The position numbers and the translations under genes were made by a program. Below the pieces are notes generated by a model. It was not told the DNA's origin. It saw nothing but the letters and a program-made list of their open reading frames with translations, and made no database searches. Shown here piece by piece: positions 16,388-23,898 of a DNA stretch of 64,000 nt. The stretch is from an uncultured Caulobacter sp. (GTDB taxonomy: Bacteria; Pseudomonadota; Alphaproteobacteria; Caulobacterales; Caulobacteraceae). The stretch covers positions 1-64,000 of the forward strand of contig CALALX010000088.1 of assembly GCA_937925635.1 (NCBI GenBank). The letters run 5' to 3'. The stretch's first letter is position 1, and each line of letters starts with the position of its first letter.

Positions 16388-18298
16388 ATGCGGTTCTGGG
16401 CGTTCGTACTGACAGCGGTGTTCGCCGTCATGGTCGCTATGGGGGCGCGGCCAGCCGTCGCCGCGCCGCTGGAGGTCTACGGCCGCCTGCCGCTGATCGA
16501 GGAAGCCGACCTCTCGCCCGACGGCTCGATGATCGCCTTCGTGGTCACCGACGGCGAAAAGCGATTCGTGCTCGTCCGCCGCATCGGCCAGGACAATCCG
16601 GTCGCCCGGGTCGAGGCGGCCGACCGCAAGGTCCGCGACATCGCCTGGGCCGGGGATCGCTGGCTGATCGTCTCCACCTCCAGAACAGCCGCCGTCGAGG
16701 GCCTGATCGGTCCACGCCGCGAGCACCTGTTCGCCATGGTCTTCGATCTGCAGACCGGCAAGTCGTGGCCGCTGATGAAGGACGCGATGTCATCCATGAA
16801 CACCATCCTGGCGCCGCCGCAGATCCGCACCGTCGACGGCCAGGTGACGGCGATCGTGGAGGCCACCTACTTCGCCGACCGCCGGGGGCGCCGGGCCCTG
16901 TTCCGCGTCCGGCTGAGCGACGGCGCCACCGCCCTGCACGAACGCGGCACGCTCGATTCCAACGACTGGATCGTCGGCGCCGACGGGCGGGGCGCCGCCT
17001 TCACCGAATACGATGATCGCGCCGAGCGTTGGCGGCTGAATCTGCGCGACGGCGACAGCTGGAAGCCGGCTCTCGAGCTGTCAGGCTCCATCGATTGGCC
17101 GGACATGCTCGGCCTCGGCCGCGACGGCCGCTCGGTGCTGGTCGCCACCACCGAAAGAAATGACCGCGAGCAACTCGAGGAGCTGACGCCGGCCGGTCGG
17201 ACAGTGGTGCCGACCGAACCGACCGTCGAGTCCCTGATCACTGATCCGAGGACCTTCGCCCTGCTTGGGACACGGTCGCTGGTCGGCGACGAGGATCGCT
17301 ACAACTTCTTCGATCCGAAGGACGCCGCCGTCTGGCGCGGCGTTCAGAACGCCTTTCCCGGCGACCGGGTGCGACTGGTTTCCTGGTCCGACGATCGCCG
17401 CCGCATCCTGGTGATCGCCGACAGCCCCAAGGACGGGCCTGCCTACGGCATGGTCGATCTGAACACGAAGGCCGCCGAGTGGTTGGGCGGAGCCTATGCC
17501 AATCTCCGCGCCGGCGACGTTTCCGAGGTGCGCCCGGTCAGCTTCAAGGCGGCCGACGGTCTGACGATCACCGGCTACCTTACCCTGCCCAAGGGGCGGG
17601 ACGCGAAGGCCCTGCCGCTGGTCGTCCTGCCGCACGGCGGCCCGGCCAGCCGAGACCGGCCGGGCTTCGACTGGTGGTCCCAGGCGCTGGCGTCGCGCGG
17701 ATACGCCGTGCTGCGCGTCAACTTCCGGGGCTCCGACGGCTTCGGGCAGGCGTTCCTGCGCGCCGGCTACGGCCAGTGGGGCAGGAAGATGCAGACGGAC
17801 CTGTCGGACGGCGTCCGCGACCTCGTCGCGCAGGGCGTCGTCGACCCGGCGCGGGTCTGTATCGTCGGGGCGAGCTATGGCGGCTACGCGGCGCTTGCGG
17901 GCGCCGCCTACGAGCCGGGTGTCTATCGTTGCGCCGCCTCGGTCGCCGGCGTCTCGGACCTGAAGCGGATGCTGCAGGGCTCGAGCACCCTGTCGACGCG
18001 GTACTGGACGCGCTTCATGGGAGTGGAGAAGGACGACGACGCCGGGCTGACCGCGCTGTCGCCGGCCGCCGCCGCCGATCGGATCGCGATCCCCGTGCTC
18101 CTGGTCCATGGCGCCGACGACACCGTCGTGCCCATCGAACAGAGCAAGGTGATGGCCGATGCGCTGAAGAAGGCCGGCAAGCCGGTCGAGTTCGTCACGC
18201 TGGAGGGCGAGGATCACTGGCTCTCGCGCGGCGCGACGCGGCTGCGGATGCTCACCGCTCTGGTCGACTTCCTCGAGACGCACAACCCGCCGACCTGA
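16388..18298 (+). CDS. S9 family prolyl-oligopeptidase-like peptidase, exported (copy 2)
   Basis: A 636-residue paralogue of the preceding gene. I chose ATG 16388, which follows GGGGAG and begins a clean Sec signal (MRFWAFVLTAVFAVMVAMG, cleavage near AVAA), over TTG 16328, which would place 20 unrelated residues before it. Mature sequence starts APLEVYGRLPLIEEADLSPD, parallel to APEPPPLEAYGRLPAISHV in copy 1. The catalytic triad is Ser496 in GASYGGYAAL, Asp578 in HGADDTVV and His610 in GEDHWLS. Propeller sequences differ more than the catalytic domains, suggesting different peptide preferences. Confidence 0.92.
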   Translation: MRFWAFVLTAVFAVMVAMGARPAVAAPLEVYGRLPLIEEADLSPDGSMIAFVVTDGEKRFVLVRRIGQDNPVARVEAADRKVRDIAWAGDRWLIVSTSRTAAVEGLIGPRREHLFAMVFDLQTGKSWPLMKDAMSSMNTILAPPQIRTVDGQVTAIVEATYFADRRGRRALFRVRLSDGATALHERGTLDSNDWIVGADGRGAAFTEYDDRAERWRLNLRDGDSWKPALELSGSIDWPDMLGLGRDGRSVLVATTERNDREQLEELTPAGRTVVPTEPTVESLITDPRTFALLGTRSLVGDEDRYNFFDPKDAAVWRGVQNAFPGDRVRLVSWSDDRRRILVIADSPKDGPAYGMVDLNTKAAEWLGGAYANLRAGDVSEVRPVSFKAADGLTITGYLTLPKGRDAKALPLVVLPHGGPASRDRPGFDWWSQALASRGYAVLRVNFRGSDGFGQAFLRAGYGQWGRKMQTDLSDGVRDLVAQGVVDPARVCIVGASYGGYAALAGAAYEPGVYRCAASVAGVSDLKRMLQGSSTLSTRYWTRFMGVEKDDDAGLTALSPAAAADRIAIPVLLVHGADDTVVPIEQSKVMADALKKAGKPVEFVTLEGEDHWLSRGATRLRMLTALVDFLETHNPPT

Positions 18299-18346
18299 CG
18301 CCCGGATTTGCCAGCGGCGGCTGAGGCGCGTACAGCCGCTCCCCTC

Positions 18347-19570
18347 ATGTCCGCCGATGCGCCCCCCGCGGCGCCCGGCGCTCCCGCCCAGGGAGACCGC
18401 CGGGCGCTCTATGTCCTGCTCGCCGTGGTGTTCGTGAACATCGCGGGCTTCGGCGTGATCATTCCGCTGCTGCCGTTCTACGCCAAGTCGTTCGGCGCGC
18501 CGGATTGGCAAGTGTTCGTGCTCTTCGCGGCCTACTCGGTCGGCAACTTCTTCGCCGAGCCGATCTGGGGCCGCCTGTCGGACCGCATCGGGCGACGGCC
18601 GGTGCTGATGATCACCATCTTCGGCAATGCCCTGACCTACGTCTTCCTGGCCTTCGCGCCGAACCTGTGGGTCGCCTGCCTGATCCGCCTGTGCGGCGGG
18701 GTGCTGACGGGCAACATCTCGACGATCCAGGGCTACATGGCCGACATCACCCCGCCCGACCGCCGGGCCGGCATGCTCGGCCTGATGGGCGCGGCCTTTT
18801 CGCTCGGGTTCATGACCGGACCGTCGATCGGCGGCCTCCTTGCCCACACCGAGGACGGCACGGCGGGCTTCCGCCTGCCCCTGCTCTTCGCCGCCTGCCT
18901 GGCCGTGACGGCGGGCGTCGGAGTCTTCCTGTTCGTCCGCGAAACCCGGCACATGCACAAGGACGCGCCCCGGCGCGGCCGGTTGGAGGGGCTGAGCGAC
19001 GCCCTCGCCAATCCGGTCGTCTGGCGCGCGCTGAGCGTCACCCTGATCTCGATGGCCGGCTTCGCGGGGATGGAGGCCACGTTCGGCCTGTGGGGCGAGG
19101 CGCGCTTCGGCTGGGGACCGAAGCAGATCGGCTTCTGCTTCCTCGCGATCGCCATCACCGCCGCGCTCGCCCAAGGGCTGCTCGCCGGCCTGCTGGCGCG
19201 GCGCATCGGCGAGCCTGCCACCCTGATGGCTGGCCTCGCCCTGATCTGCGTCGGATTCGGCCTGCAGCCGCTGGTTCCGAACTGGCAACTGGCGGTCGTC
19301 GGCATGATCACCGTCGCCCTGGGGCAGTCGCTGGCCTTCCCGAACCTCGGAGCGATCATCTCCAAGTCGGTCCACTCCGACCGGCAGGGCGAGATGATGG
19401 GCCTCAACACCGCCGCCGGCGCGCTGGCGCGGATCGTCGGCCCGCTCAGCGCAGCGCCCATCTTCGCGACATTCGGCCCCAACGGGCCGTTCGCGGTGGC
19501 CGCCGGCCTTTGCCTTCCGGCGCTGTTCATGGCCTGGCAGGTCAGCAAGGCCGTGCGACGCAGCGCGTGA
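18347..19570 (+). CDS. MFS transporter, tetracycline-resistance-like subfamily
   Basis: A 407-residue, twelve-helix major facilitator inner-membrane protein. Motif A is GRLSDRIGRRPVLM after helix 2; FGVIIPLLPFYAKSFGA after helix 1 and GPSIGGLL in helix 5 resemble the TetA(P)/TCR subgroup of drug:H+ antiporters. ATG 18347 is preferred to TTG 18308, which only adds 13 weak residues. It follows the S9 pair by 48 bases and precedes a MarR regulator, so regulation by that MarR protein is plausible. The exported compound is unknown; it could also be a peptide or metabolite exporter linked to the neighbouring peptidases. Confidence 0.88.
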   Translation: MSADAPPAAPGAPAQGDRRALYVLLAVVFVNIAGFGVIIPLLPFYAKSFGAPDWQVFVLFAAYSVGNFFAEPIWGRLSDRIGRRPVLMITIFGNALTYVFLAFAPNLWVACLIRLCGGVLTGNISTIQGYMADITPPDRRAGMLGLMGAAFSLGFMTGPSIGGLLAHTEDGTAGFRLPLLFAACLAVTAGVGVFLFVRETRHMHKDAPRRGRLEGLSDALANPVVWRALSVTLISMAGFAGMEATFGLWGEARFGWGPKQIGFCFLAIAITAALAQGLLAGLLARRIGEPATLMAGLALICVGFGLQPLVPNWQLAVVGMITVALGQSLAFPNLGAIISKSVHSDRQGEMMGLNTAAGALARIVGPLSAAPIFATFGPNGPFAVAAGLCLPALFMAWQVSKAVRRSA

Positions 19571-19677
19571 CTTGAACTTCCCCCGCACGCGCGTCTAGGC
19601 TGCGCAACGGAAGGATGACGGCGAATTAACGGGATGGAGGCTTGCCCCGCTCAATTCGTTAGGGCTTACTGAAATCC

Positions 19678-20169
19678 ATGAAGTTCATCGATGTGCCCCA
19701 CGGCGGCGGGTTCGGCTCCCGGCTGCGCCGACTCGTCGACCGCCTCGACCGCGACGTGACCGCCCTCTACCGCGACGCCGGACTCGGCTTCGAGCCTCGA
19801 TGGTACGCCGTCTTCACGGCGCTGCTCGTGGACGGCCCCGCCACCGTGGGTGAGCTCGCGCAGCGCCTCGGCGTCACCCACGCGGCGGTAAGCCAGGTGC
19901 GCTCCGCCTTGCTCGCCGAGGGCCTCATCGTCAGCCACGCCGACGCCTCGGACGGACGCCGGCATGTGCTGGCCATCAGCGCCAAGGGCGCCGCCCTCGC
20001 CGTTCAGCTGAAGCCGCTATGGGACGCGATCAACAACGCCACCGCCGCCATCCTCGCCGAAGAGGCTCCGACCCTCGTTGAGGGACTCGACGCCCTGTCC
20101 TCGGCCCTCGACCGTGACGCGCTGCGCGACCGCGTGGCGCTCGCCCTGGAGATGAAGACCCCCGCATGA
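19678..20169 (+). CDS. MarR family transcriptional regulator
   Basis: A 163-residue DNA-binding protein with the MarR winged helix: ATVGELAQRLGVTHAAVSQV is helix-turn-helix, DASDGRRHVLAIS is the wing, and long helices flank it for dimerisation. Such proteins act as repressors released by small ligands. It lies between an MFS transporter and an S41 peptidase and overlaps the latter by four bases (ATGA), so it probably controls the peptidase, itself, or the transporter. The 107-base upstream gap should hold its operator; I could not settle on a clear palindrome there. Confidence 0.9.
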   Translation: MKFIDVPHGGGFGSRLRRLVDRLDRDVTALYRDAGLGFEPRWYAVFTALLVDGPATVGELAQRLGVTHAAVSQVRSALLAEGLIVSHADASDGRRHVLAISAKGAALAVQLKPLWDAINNATAAILAEEAPTLVEGLDALSSALDRDALRDRVALALEMKTPA

Positions 20170-21494
20170 CACGACACAGGCTGCCCGCAGCCGCCCTCGG
20201 CCTGCTTCTGCTGGCCGGGAGCGCGGCCCCGACTCTCGCGCAAGTCGCCCCCTCCCCGGCCGCCGAGGCGCCGACCGCCGGCCGTGTGACGGCCGCCGAC
20301 CGCGCCCGCGCGCTCGCCGAAATCCGCAAGCTGGTGGCTGAACGCTATGTCTTCCCGGATCGCCGCGACGCGATCGTCGACCGCCTGGCCAGGGCCGAGC
20401 GGTCGGGACGCTACAATCTCGACCGGGCCGAGGACTTCGTCCGCGCCGTCACCGAGGACCTGTCGGCCGCCAGCCATGACGGCCACATGTACCTGCTCTA
20501 CGACCCGGCCCAGTACGCCGCCCGCTCGGCGCCCGCCGTCGCCGGCGACGATGACGCCTACTTCACCGCGCTTGCCCTGCGCGACAACCATGGCCTGACG
20601 GACATGCGCATCCTGCCGGGCAACGTGCGCTACCTGAAGGTCAGCCTGTTCCTGTGGGTCAATGATGCGTCCGGCCAGGCCTACGACGACGCCATGCGCT
20701 TCCTGCGCGGGGGCGACGCCATGATCATCGACCTGCGCGGCAATGGCGGCGGCAACGCCATGGCGGTCAACTACCTGACCAGCCACTTCCTGGCGGCCGA
20801 CCAGCTGTTGCAGACGTTCTATCTCGCCGGCGAGCCCCCGGCCCAGTCGCGGACGCTGAGCCACCTGCCCGCCGGCCGCCTGACGGGCAAGCCGCTCTAC
20901 GTCCTCACCGACCGCGGCGTCGGCTCGGCCGCCGAGGAGTTCGCCTCGCACGTGAAACTGTTCAAACTGGGCGAACTGGTCGGCGGAACCACCGCCGGCG
21001 CGGCCAACAACAATGATCTGCTGCCGATCGCGCCGGGCTTTGTGTTCAGCATCTCGACCGGCCGCCCGGTCCATGCCGTCAGCGGCGGCAACTGGGACGG
21101 CGTCGGCGTCGCGCCGGACATCGACGTCCCGCCACAACAGGCGCTGGATGTCGCGCTCGGCCGCGCGCTGGGCAAGCTGGTCGACGCCGGCGGCAGCCGG
21201 TCCGGCCAGTACGCCTGGGCGCTCGCCGAGGTTCAGGCCCGCCTGAAGCCTCCTGTGGTTTCGGCCGAGCGCCAGCAAGCGCTTGCCGGCCGCTATGGAG
21301 CCGCCGTGGTGGTCTGGCGCGACAATGCGCTGTGGTTCTCGCGCGCCAACCGGCCGGAGCGCAGACTGGCGCCGATGGACGACAGCGGTCTCTACGGCCT
21401 GGAGGGGGTGTCGACAGCCCGCATTCGGTTCACGGGGGACGCGCTGGAGATCCTGTCGGAGCGTGGCCAGCCGCAGGTACTCAAGCGTGAGTAA
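20166..21494 (+). CDS. S41 family (tail-specific protease-like) exported peptidase
   Basis: A 442-residue protein with a signal peptide (MTRHRLPAAALGLLLLAGSAA, cleavage near LAQ). The N-terminal helical region of residues 40-100 (RALAEIRKLVAERYVFPD) and the C-terminal-processing-peptidase fold with IDLRGNGGGNAMAVNYL and the catalytic serine in DRGVGSAAEEFASHVK mark it as S41. No PDZ domain is evident, unlike CtpA, so it belongs to the interphotoreceptor-retinoid-binding-like branch. It is coupled to the MarR gene upstream. Its C-terminal 100 residues look like an appended beta-rich domain common in this branch. Confidence 0.88.
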   Translation: MTRHRLPAAALGLLLLAGSAAPTLAQVAPSPAAEAPTAGRVTAADRARALAEIRKLVAERYVFPDRRDAIVDRLARAERSGRYNLDRAEDFVRAVTEDLSAASHDGHMYLLYDPAQYAARSAPAVAGDDDAYFTALALRDNHGLTDMRILPGNVRYLKVSLFLWVNDASGQAYDDAMRFLRGGDAMIIDLRGNGGGNAMAVNYLTSHFLAADQLLQTFYLAGEPPAQSRTLSHLPAGRLTGKPLYVLTDRGVGSAAEEFASHVKLFKLGELVGGTTAGAANNNDLLPIAPGFVFSISTGRPVHAVSGGNWDGVGVAPDIDVPPQQALDVALGRALGKLVDAGGSRSGQYAWALAEVQARLKPPVVSAERQQALAGRYGAAVVVWRDNALWFSRANRPERRLAPMDDSGLYGLEGVSTARIRFTGDALEILSERGQPQVLKRE

Positions 21495-21614
21495 GCTTGC
21501 CTAACCCCCGTCTTTCACGTAATAGCCCCGCCTTTCCCGAACCGCCGGGCCAAATGGCATGCCTTGTCGGTTCTTGATGCGTCTCTAGAGGACAGGGTTT
21601 CGGCCCTGAGCAAA

Positions 21615-21815
21615 ATGCCCAAACTGAAGACCAAGTCTGGCGCCAAAAAGCGCTTCAAACTGACGGCGACCGGCAAGCTGAAGGCCGGCGTGGCCGGCAA
21701 GCGCCACCGTCTGATCAGCCACAACGGCAAGTACATTCGCCAACAGCGCGGCACGAAGGTGATGAGCGAGGCTGACGCCAAGACCATCAAGTCCTACCTG
21801 CCCTACGGCCTTTAA
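21615..21815 (+). CDS. rpmI: 50S ribosomal protein L35
   Basis: A 66-residue basic protein of the large ribosomal subunit, with the invariant start MPKLKTKSGAKKRFKLT and the typical HRLISHNGKYIRQQRGT. ATG 21615 is the family start; an in-frame ATG 17 codons upstream gives no homology. It is followed after 15 bases by rplT. In most bacteria infC lies directly upstream; here that gene is 7.4 kb away and has its own terminator, so rpmI-rplT must have its own promoter in the 120-base gap after the S41 gene. L20-mediated autocontrol of a leader is possible but not seen. Confidence 0.97.
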   Translation: MPKLKTKSGAKKRFKLTATGKLKAGVAGKRHRLISHNGKYIRQQRGTKVMSEADAKTIKSYLPYGL

Positions 21816-21830
21816 GAGGAGCGCTGAGAT

Positions 21831-22187
21831 ATGGCTCGCGTGAAACGGGGCGTCGTCGCCCACGCCAAGCACAAGAAGGTTCTAGAGCAGGCCAAGGGCT
21901 TCTACGGCCGCCGCAAGAACACCATCCGGACCGCCAAGGCCGCCGTCGACAAGGCCGGCCAGTACGCCTACCGCGACCGCAAGGTCCGCAAGCGCAACTT
22001 CCGCAGCCTGTGGATCCAGCGCATCAACGCGGCCGCGCGTCTGGAAGGCTTCACCTACTCGCAGTTTATCCACGGCCTTGATCTGTCGGGCATCGAGATC
22101 GACCGCAAGGTCCTCGCCGACATCGCCGGTCAGGACCCGACCGCGTTCAAGGCCATCGCCGACAAGGTTCGCGCCGCGCTGGCTTAA
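21831..22187 (+). CDS. rplT: 50S ribosomal protein L20
   Basis: A 118-residue 23S rRNA-binding assembly protein. The N-terminal basic extension MARVKRGVVAHAKHKKVLEQ and the globular part with QYAYRDRKVRKRNFRSLWIQ and NAAARLEGFTYSQFIHGL are canonical. It has a good ribosome site (AAGAGGAG, 21814-21821). In other bacteria L20 represses its own operon by binding a leader RNA. A strong intrinsic terminator follows at 22221. Confidence 0.98.
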   Translation: MARVKRGVVAHAKHKKVLEQAKGFYGRRKNTIRTAKAAVDKAGQYAYRDRKVRKRNFRSLWIQRINAAARLEGFTYSQFIHGLDLSGIEIDRKVLADIAGQDPTAFKAIADKVRAALA

Positions 22188-22220
22188 GGTCACGGGACGA
22201 CAAGTCCCTTGAGTTTGAAA

Positions 22221-22252
22221 AGCCCTCCGGTGTGAGCCGGGGGGCTTTTTGC
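22221..22252 (+). terminator. Intrinsic terminator after rplT
   Basis: Stem AGCCCTCCGG (22221-22230) with CCGGGGGGCT (22237-22246), one G-T pair, followed by TTTTTGCTT. It ends the rpmI-rplT transcript. Confidence 0.9.
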
Positions 22253-22268
22253 TTGCTCCCCGACCCGT

Positions 22269-22342
22269 TTCCCCGGCGAAGGCCGGGGTCCACGGAAGCC
22301 CCCCGGCCCGGCCCGCGTCTGGATCCCGGCCTTCGCCGGGAA
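22269..22342. repeat. Inverted repeat of the CCCGGCGAAGGCCGGG family
   Basis: The left unit TCCCCGGCGAAGGCCGGG-type segment (22270-22291) and the right unit GGATCCCGGCCTTCGCCGGG (22321-22340) are inverted copies about 30 bases apart. Each unit is itself partly palindromic. Such units are widespread in alphaproteobacterial intergenic DNA. This pair lies between the rplT terminator and pheS. Confidence 0.75.
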
Positions 22343-22402
22343 GACGGAGGCAGGAAACCCCGGTTCCAACACCCTCCAAAACCGCTTAGACCACGGCCCG
22401 CC

Positions 22403-23515
22403 ATGACCGACCTGAACACACTCGAGGCCGACCTGTCGGCCCAGATCGCCAACGCGATCGATGTCGCCGCGCTGGAGGCCGTCCGCGTCGCCGCCCTCGG
22501 CAAGTCCGGCTCCATCTCGGGGCTGCTCAAGACCTTGGGCTCCATGAGCCCGGAGGAGCGCAAGGCGGCGGGCCCCGCCATCAATGGCCTGCGCGACCGA
22601 GTGCAGACGGCGATCGCGGTCCGCAAGGAAGCCCTGGAGGCCGCCGAACTCGACGCCCGTCTGGCGGCCGAGCGCCTCGACCTGACACTGCCCGCGCCCT
22701 CGCGCCGCAAGGGTTCGGTGCACCCGACCATGCAGGTGCAGGACGAGATGATCGCCATCTTCGCCGAGATGGGCTTCCAGGTCGCCGAAGGACCGGACAT
22801 CGAGACCGACTTCAACAACTTCACCGCCCTGAACTTCCCCGAGAAGCACCCGGCGCGGGAGATGCATGACACCTTCTTCTTCAATCCGGGTCCGGACGGG
22901 GAGCGGAAGCTGCTGCGCACCCACACCAGCCCGGTCCAGGTGCGGGCCATGCAGCGGACCAACAGCCCGCCCCCGGCCCCCTGGATCGCCACCGCCATCG
23001 AACCGCCGATCCGCATCGTCGTGCCCGGCCGCACCTATCGCTGCGACAGCGATGCGACCCACACGCCGATGTTCCACCAGATGGAAGGCCTGGTCATCGA
23101 CAAGGGCATCCACATGGGCCACCTGAAGTGGACCCTGGAGACCTTCATCGCACGCTTCTTCGAGACGCCGGAGGTGGTCACCCGCTTCCGCCCGCACCAC
23201 TTCCCGTTCACCGAGCCCAGCGCCGAGATGGACGTCGGCTGCGACCGCTCGGGCGGCGAGGTGCGCATTGGCACGGGCAGCGACTGGCTGGAGATCCTCG
23301 GCTGCGGGATGGTCCACCCCAACGTGCTGCGCCACTGCGGCATCGATCCCGACATCTACCAGGGCTTCGCCTTCGGTCTCGGTATCGATCGCCTGGGCAT
23401 GCTGAAGTACGGCATGCCGGACCTGCGCGACATGTTCGAGAGCGACACCCGCTGGCTGGGCCACTACGGCTTCTCGGCCTTCGCGGCCCCCAACCCCGCC
23501 ACGGGACTGAGCTAA
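22403..23515 (+). CDS. pheS: Phenylalanine--tRNA ligase alpha subunit
   Basis: The catalytic subunit of the (alpha-beta)2 PheRS that charges tRNA-Phe, 370 residues. The N-terminal coiled coil for tRNA binding (residues 1-95) is followed by class II motifs: RTHTSPVQVRAM, GRTYRCDSDATHTPMFHQ and motif 3 in GFAFGLGIDRLGMLKYGM. ATG 22403 is the family start; the frame is open upstream through the repeat but without homology. Its TAA shares its last base with the ATG of an unknown gene set between pheS and pheT. Confidence 0.98.
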   Translation: MTDLNTLEADLSAQIANAIDVAALEAVRVAALGKSGSISGLLKTLGSMSPEERKAAGPAINGLRDRVQTAIAVRKEALEAAELDARLAAERLDLTLPAPSRRKGSVHPTMQVQDEMIAIFAEMGFQVAEGPDIETDFNNFTALNFPEKHPAREMHDTFFFNPGPDGERKLLRTHTSPVQVRAMQRTNSPPPAPWIATAIEPPIRIVVPGRTYRCDSDATHTPMFHQMEGLVIDKGIHMGHLKWTLETFIARFFETPEVVTRFRPHHFPFTEPSAEMDVGCDRSGGEVRIGTGSDWLEILGCGMVHPNVLRHCGIDPDIYQGFAFGLGIDRLGMLKYGMPDLRDMFESDTRWLGHYGFSAFAAPNPATGLS

Positions 23516-23898
23516 TGACCGAGCCGAACTGGACGGTGGTCCAAAACTACGACGCCACGACCTTCGGGCCGGGCCAGGCCCTGAGCCTCTACGAGCTCTA
23601 CCACGCGCATGTGCGCGCCGGCCGGCAGGTGATCGAGGGGCTGACCTTCGACGGCTGCCGTATCGAGGGGCCGGCCGTCATGCTGCCGCTGTCGGGGTGC
23701 CACTTCGACGGCGTCAACTTCGGCAATCCGCACGGCGACGCCGGCAGCCTGGTGCTGCGCCCGGCCTCGTCGAAGAGCGTCATCGGCGTGATCCCGATGA
23801 AGGACTGCCGGTTCATCAACACGCAGTTCTTCGCGGTGGGCTTCACCGGCCCCGAAACCTTCCTTCAGCAACTCCTCGCGCTGGGTCCGACCCGATGA
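23515..23898 (+). CDS. Conserved hypothetical protein encoded between pheS and pheT
   Basis: A 127-residue soluble protein with no signal peptide. The middle has repeating cysteine/aspartate strands, FDGCRIEGPAVMLPLSGCHF, then KDCRFINTQFFAVGFTGPE, in a spacing like short beta-helix or pentapeptide-like rungs, ending with a small helix (FLQQLLALG). I recall similar orphan proteins in proteobacteria but no function. Start ATG 23515 shares its A with the pheS stop, and its stop overlaps pheT ATG, so it is co-translated with both PheRS subunits. It might be a passenger or a PheRS-related factor; the sequence does not decide. Confidence 0.8.
   Translation: MTEPNWTVVQNYDATTFGPGQALSLYELYHAHVRAGRQVIEGLTFDGCRIEGPAVMLPLSGCHFDGVNFGNPHGDAGSLVLRPASSKSVIGVIPMKDCRFINTQFFAVGFTGPETFLQQLLALGPTR

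Noticed and set aside
17081..19588. An 835-codon open frame on the minus strand opposite the second S9 peptidase and MFS genes
   Set aside because: It is a shadow of GC-rich coding DNA: composition is dominated by Arg, Gly, Ala and Gln, no domain is visible, and the + strand carries two complete, recognisable proteins.
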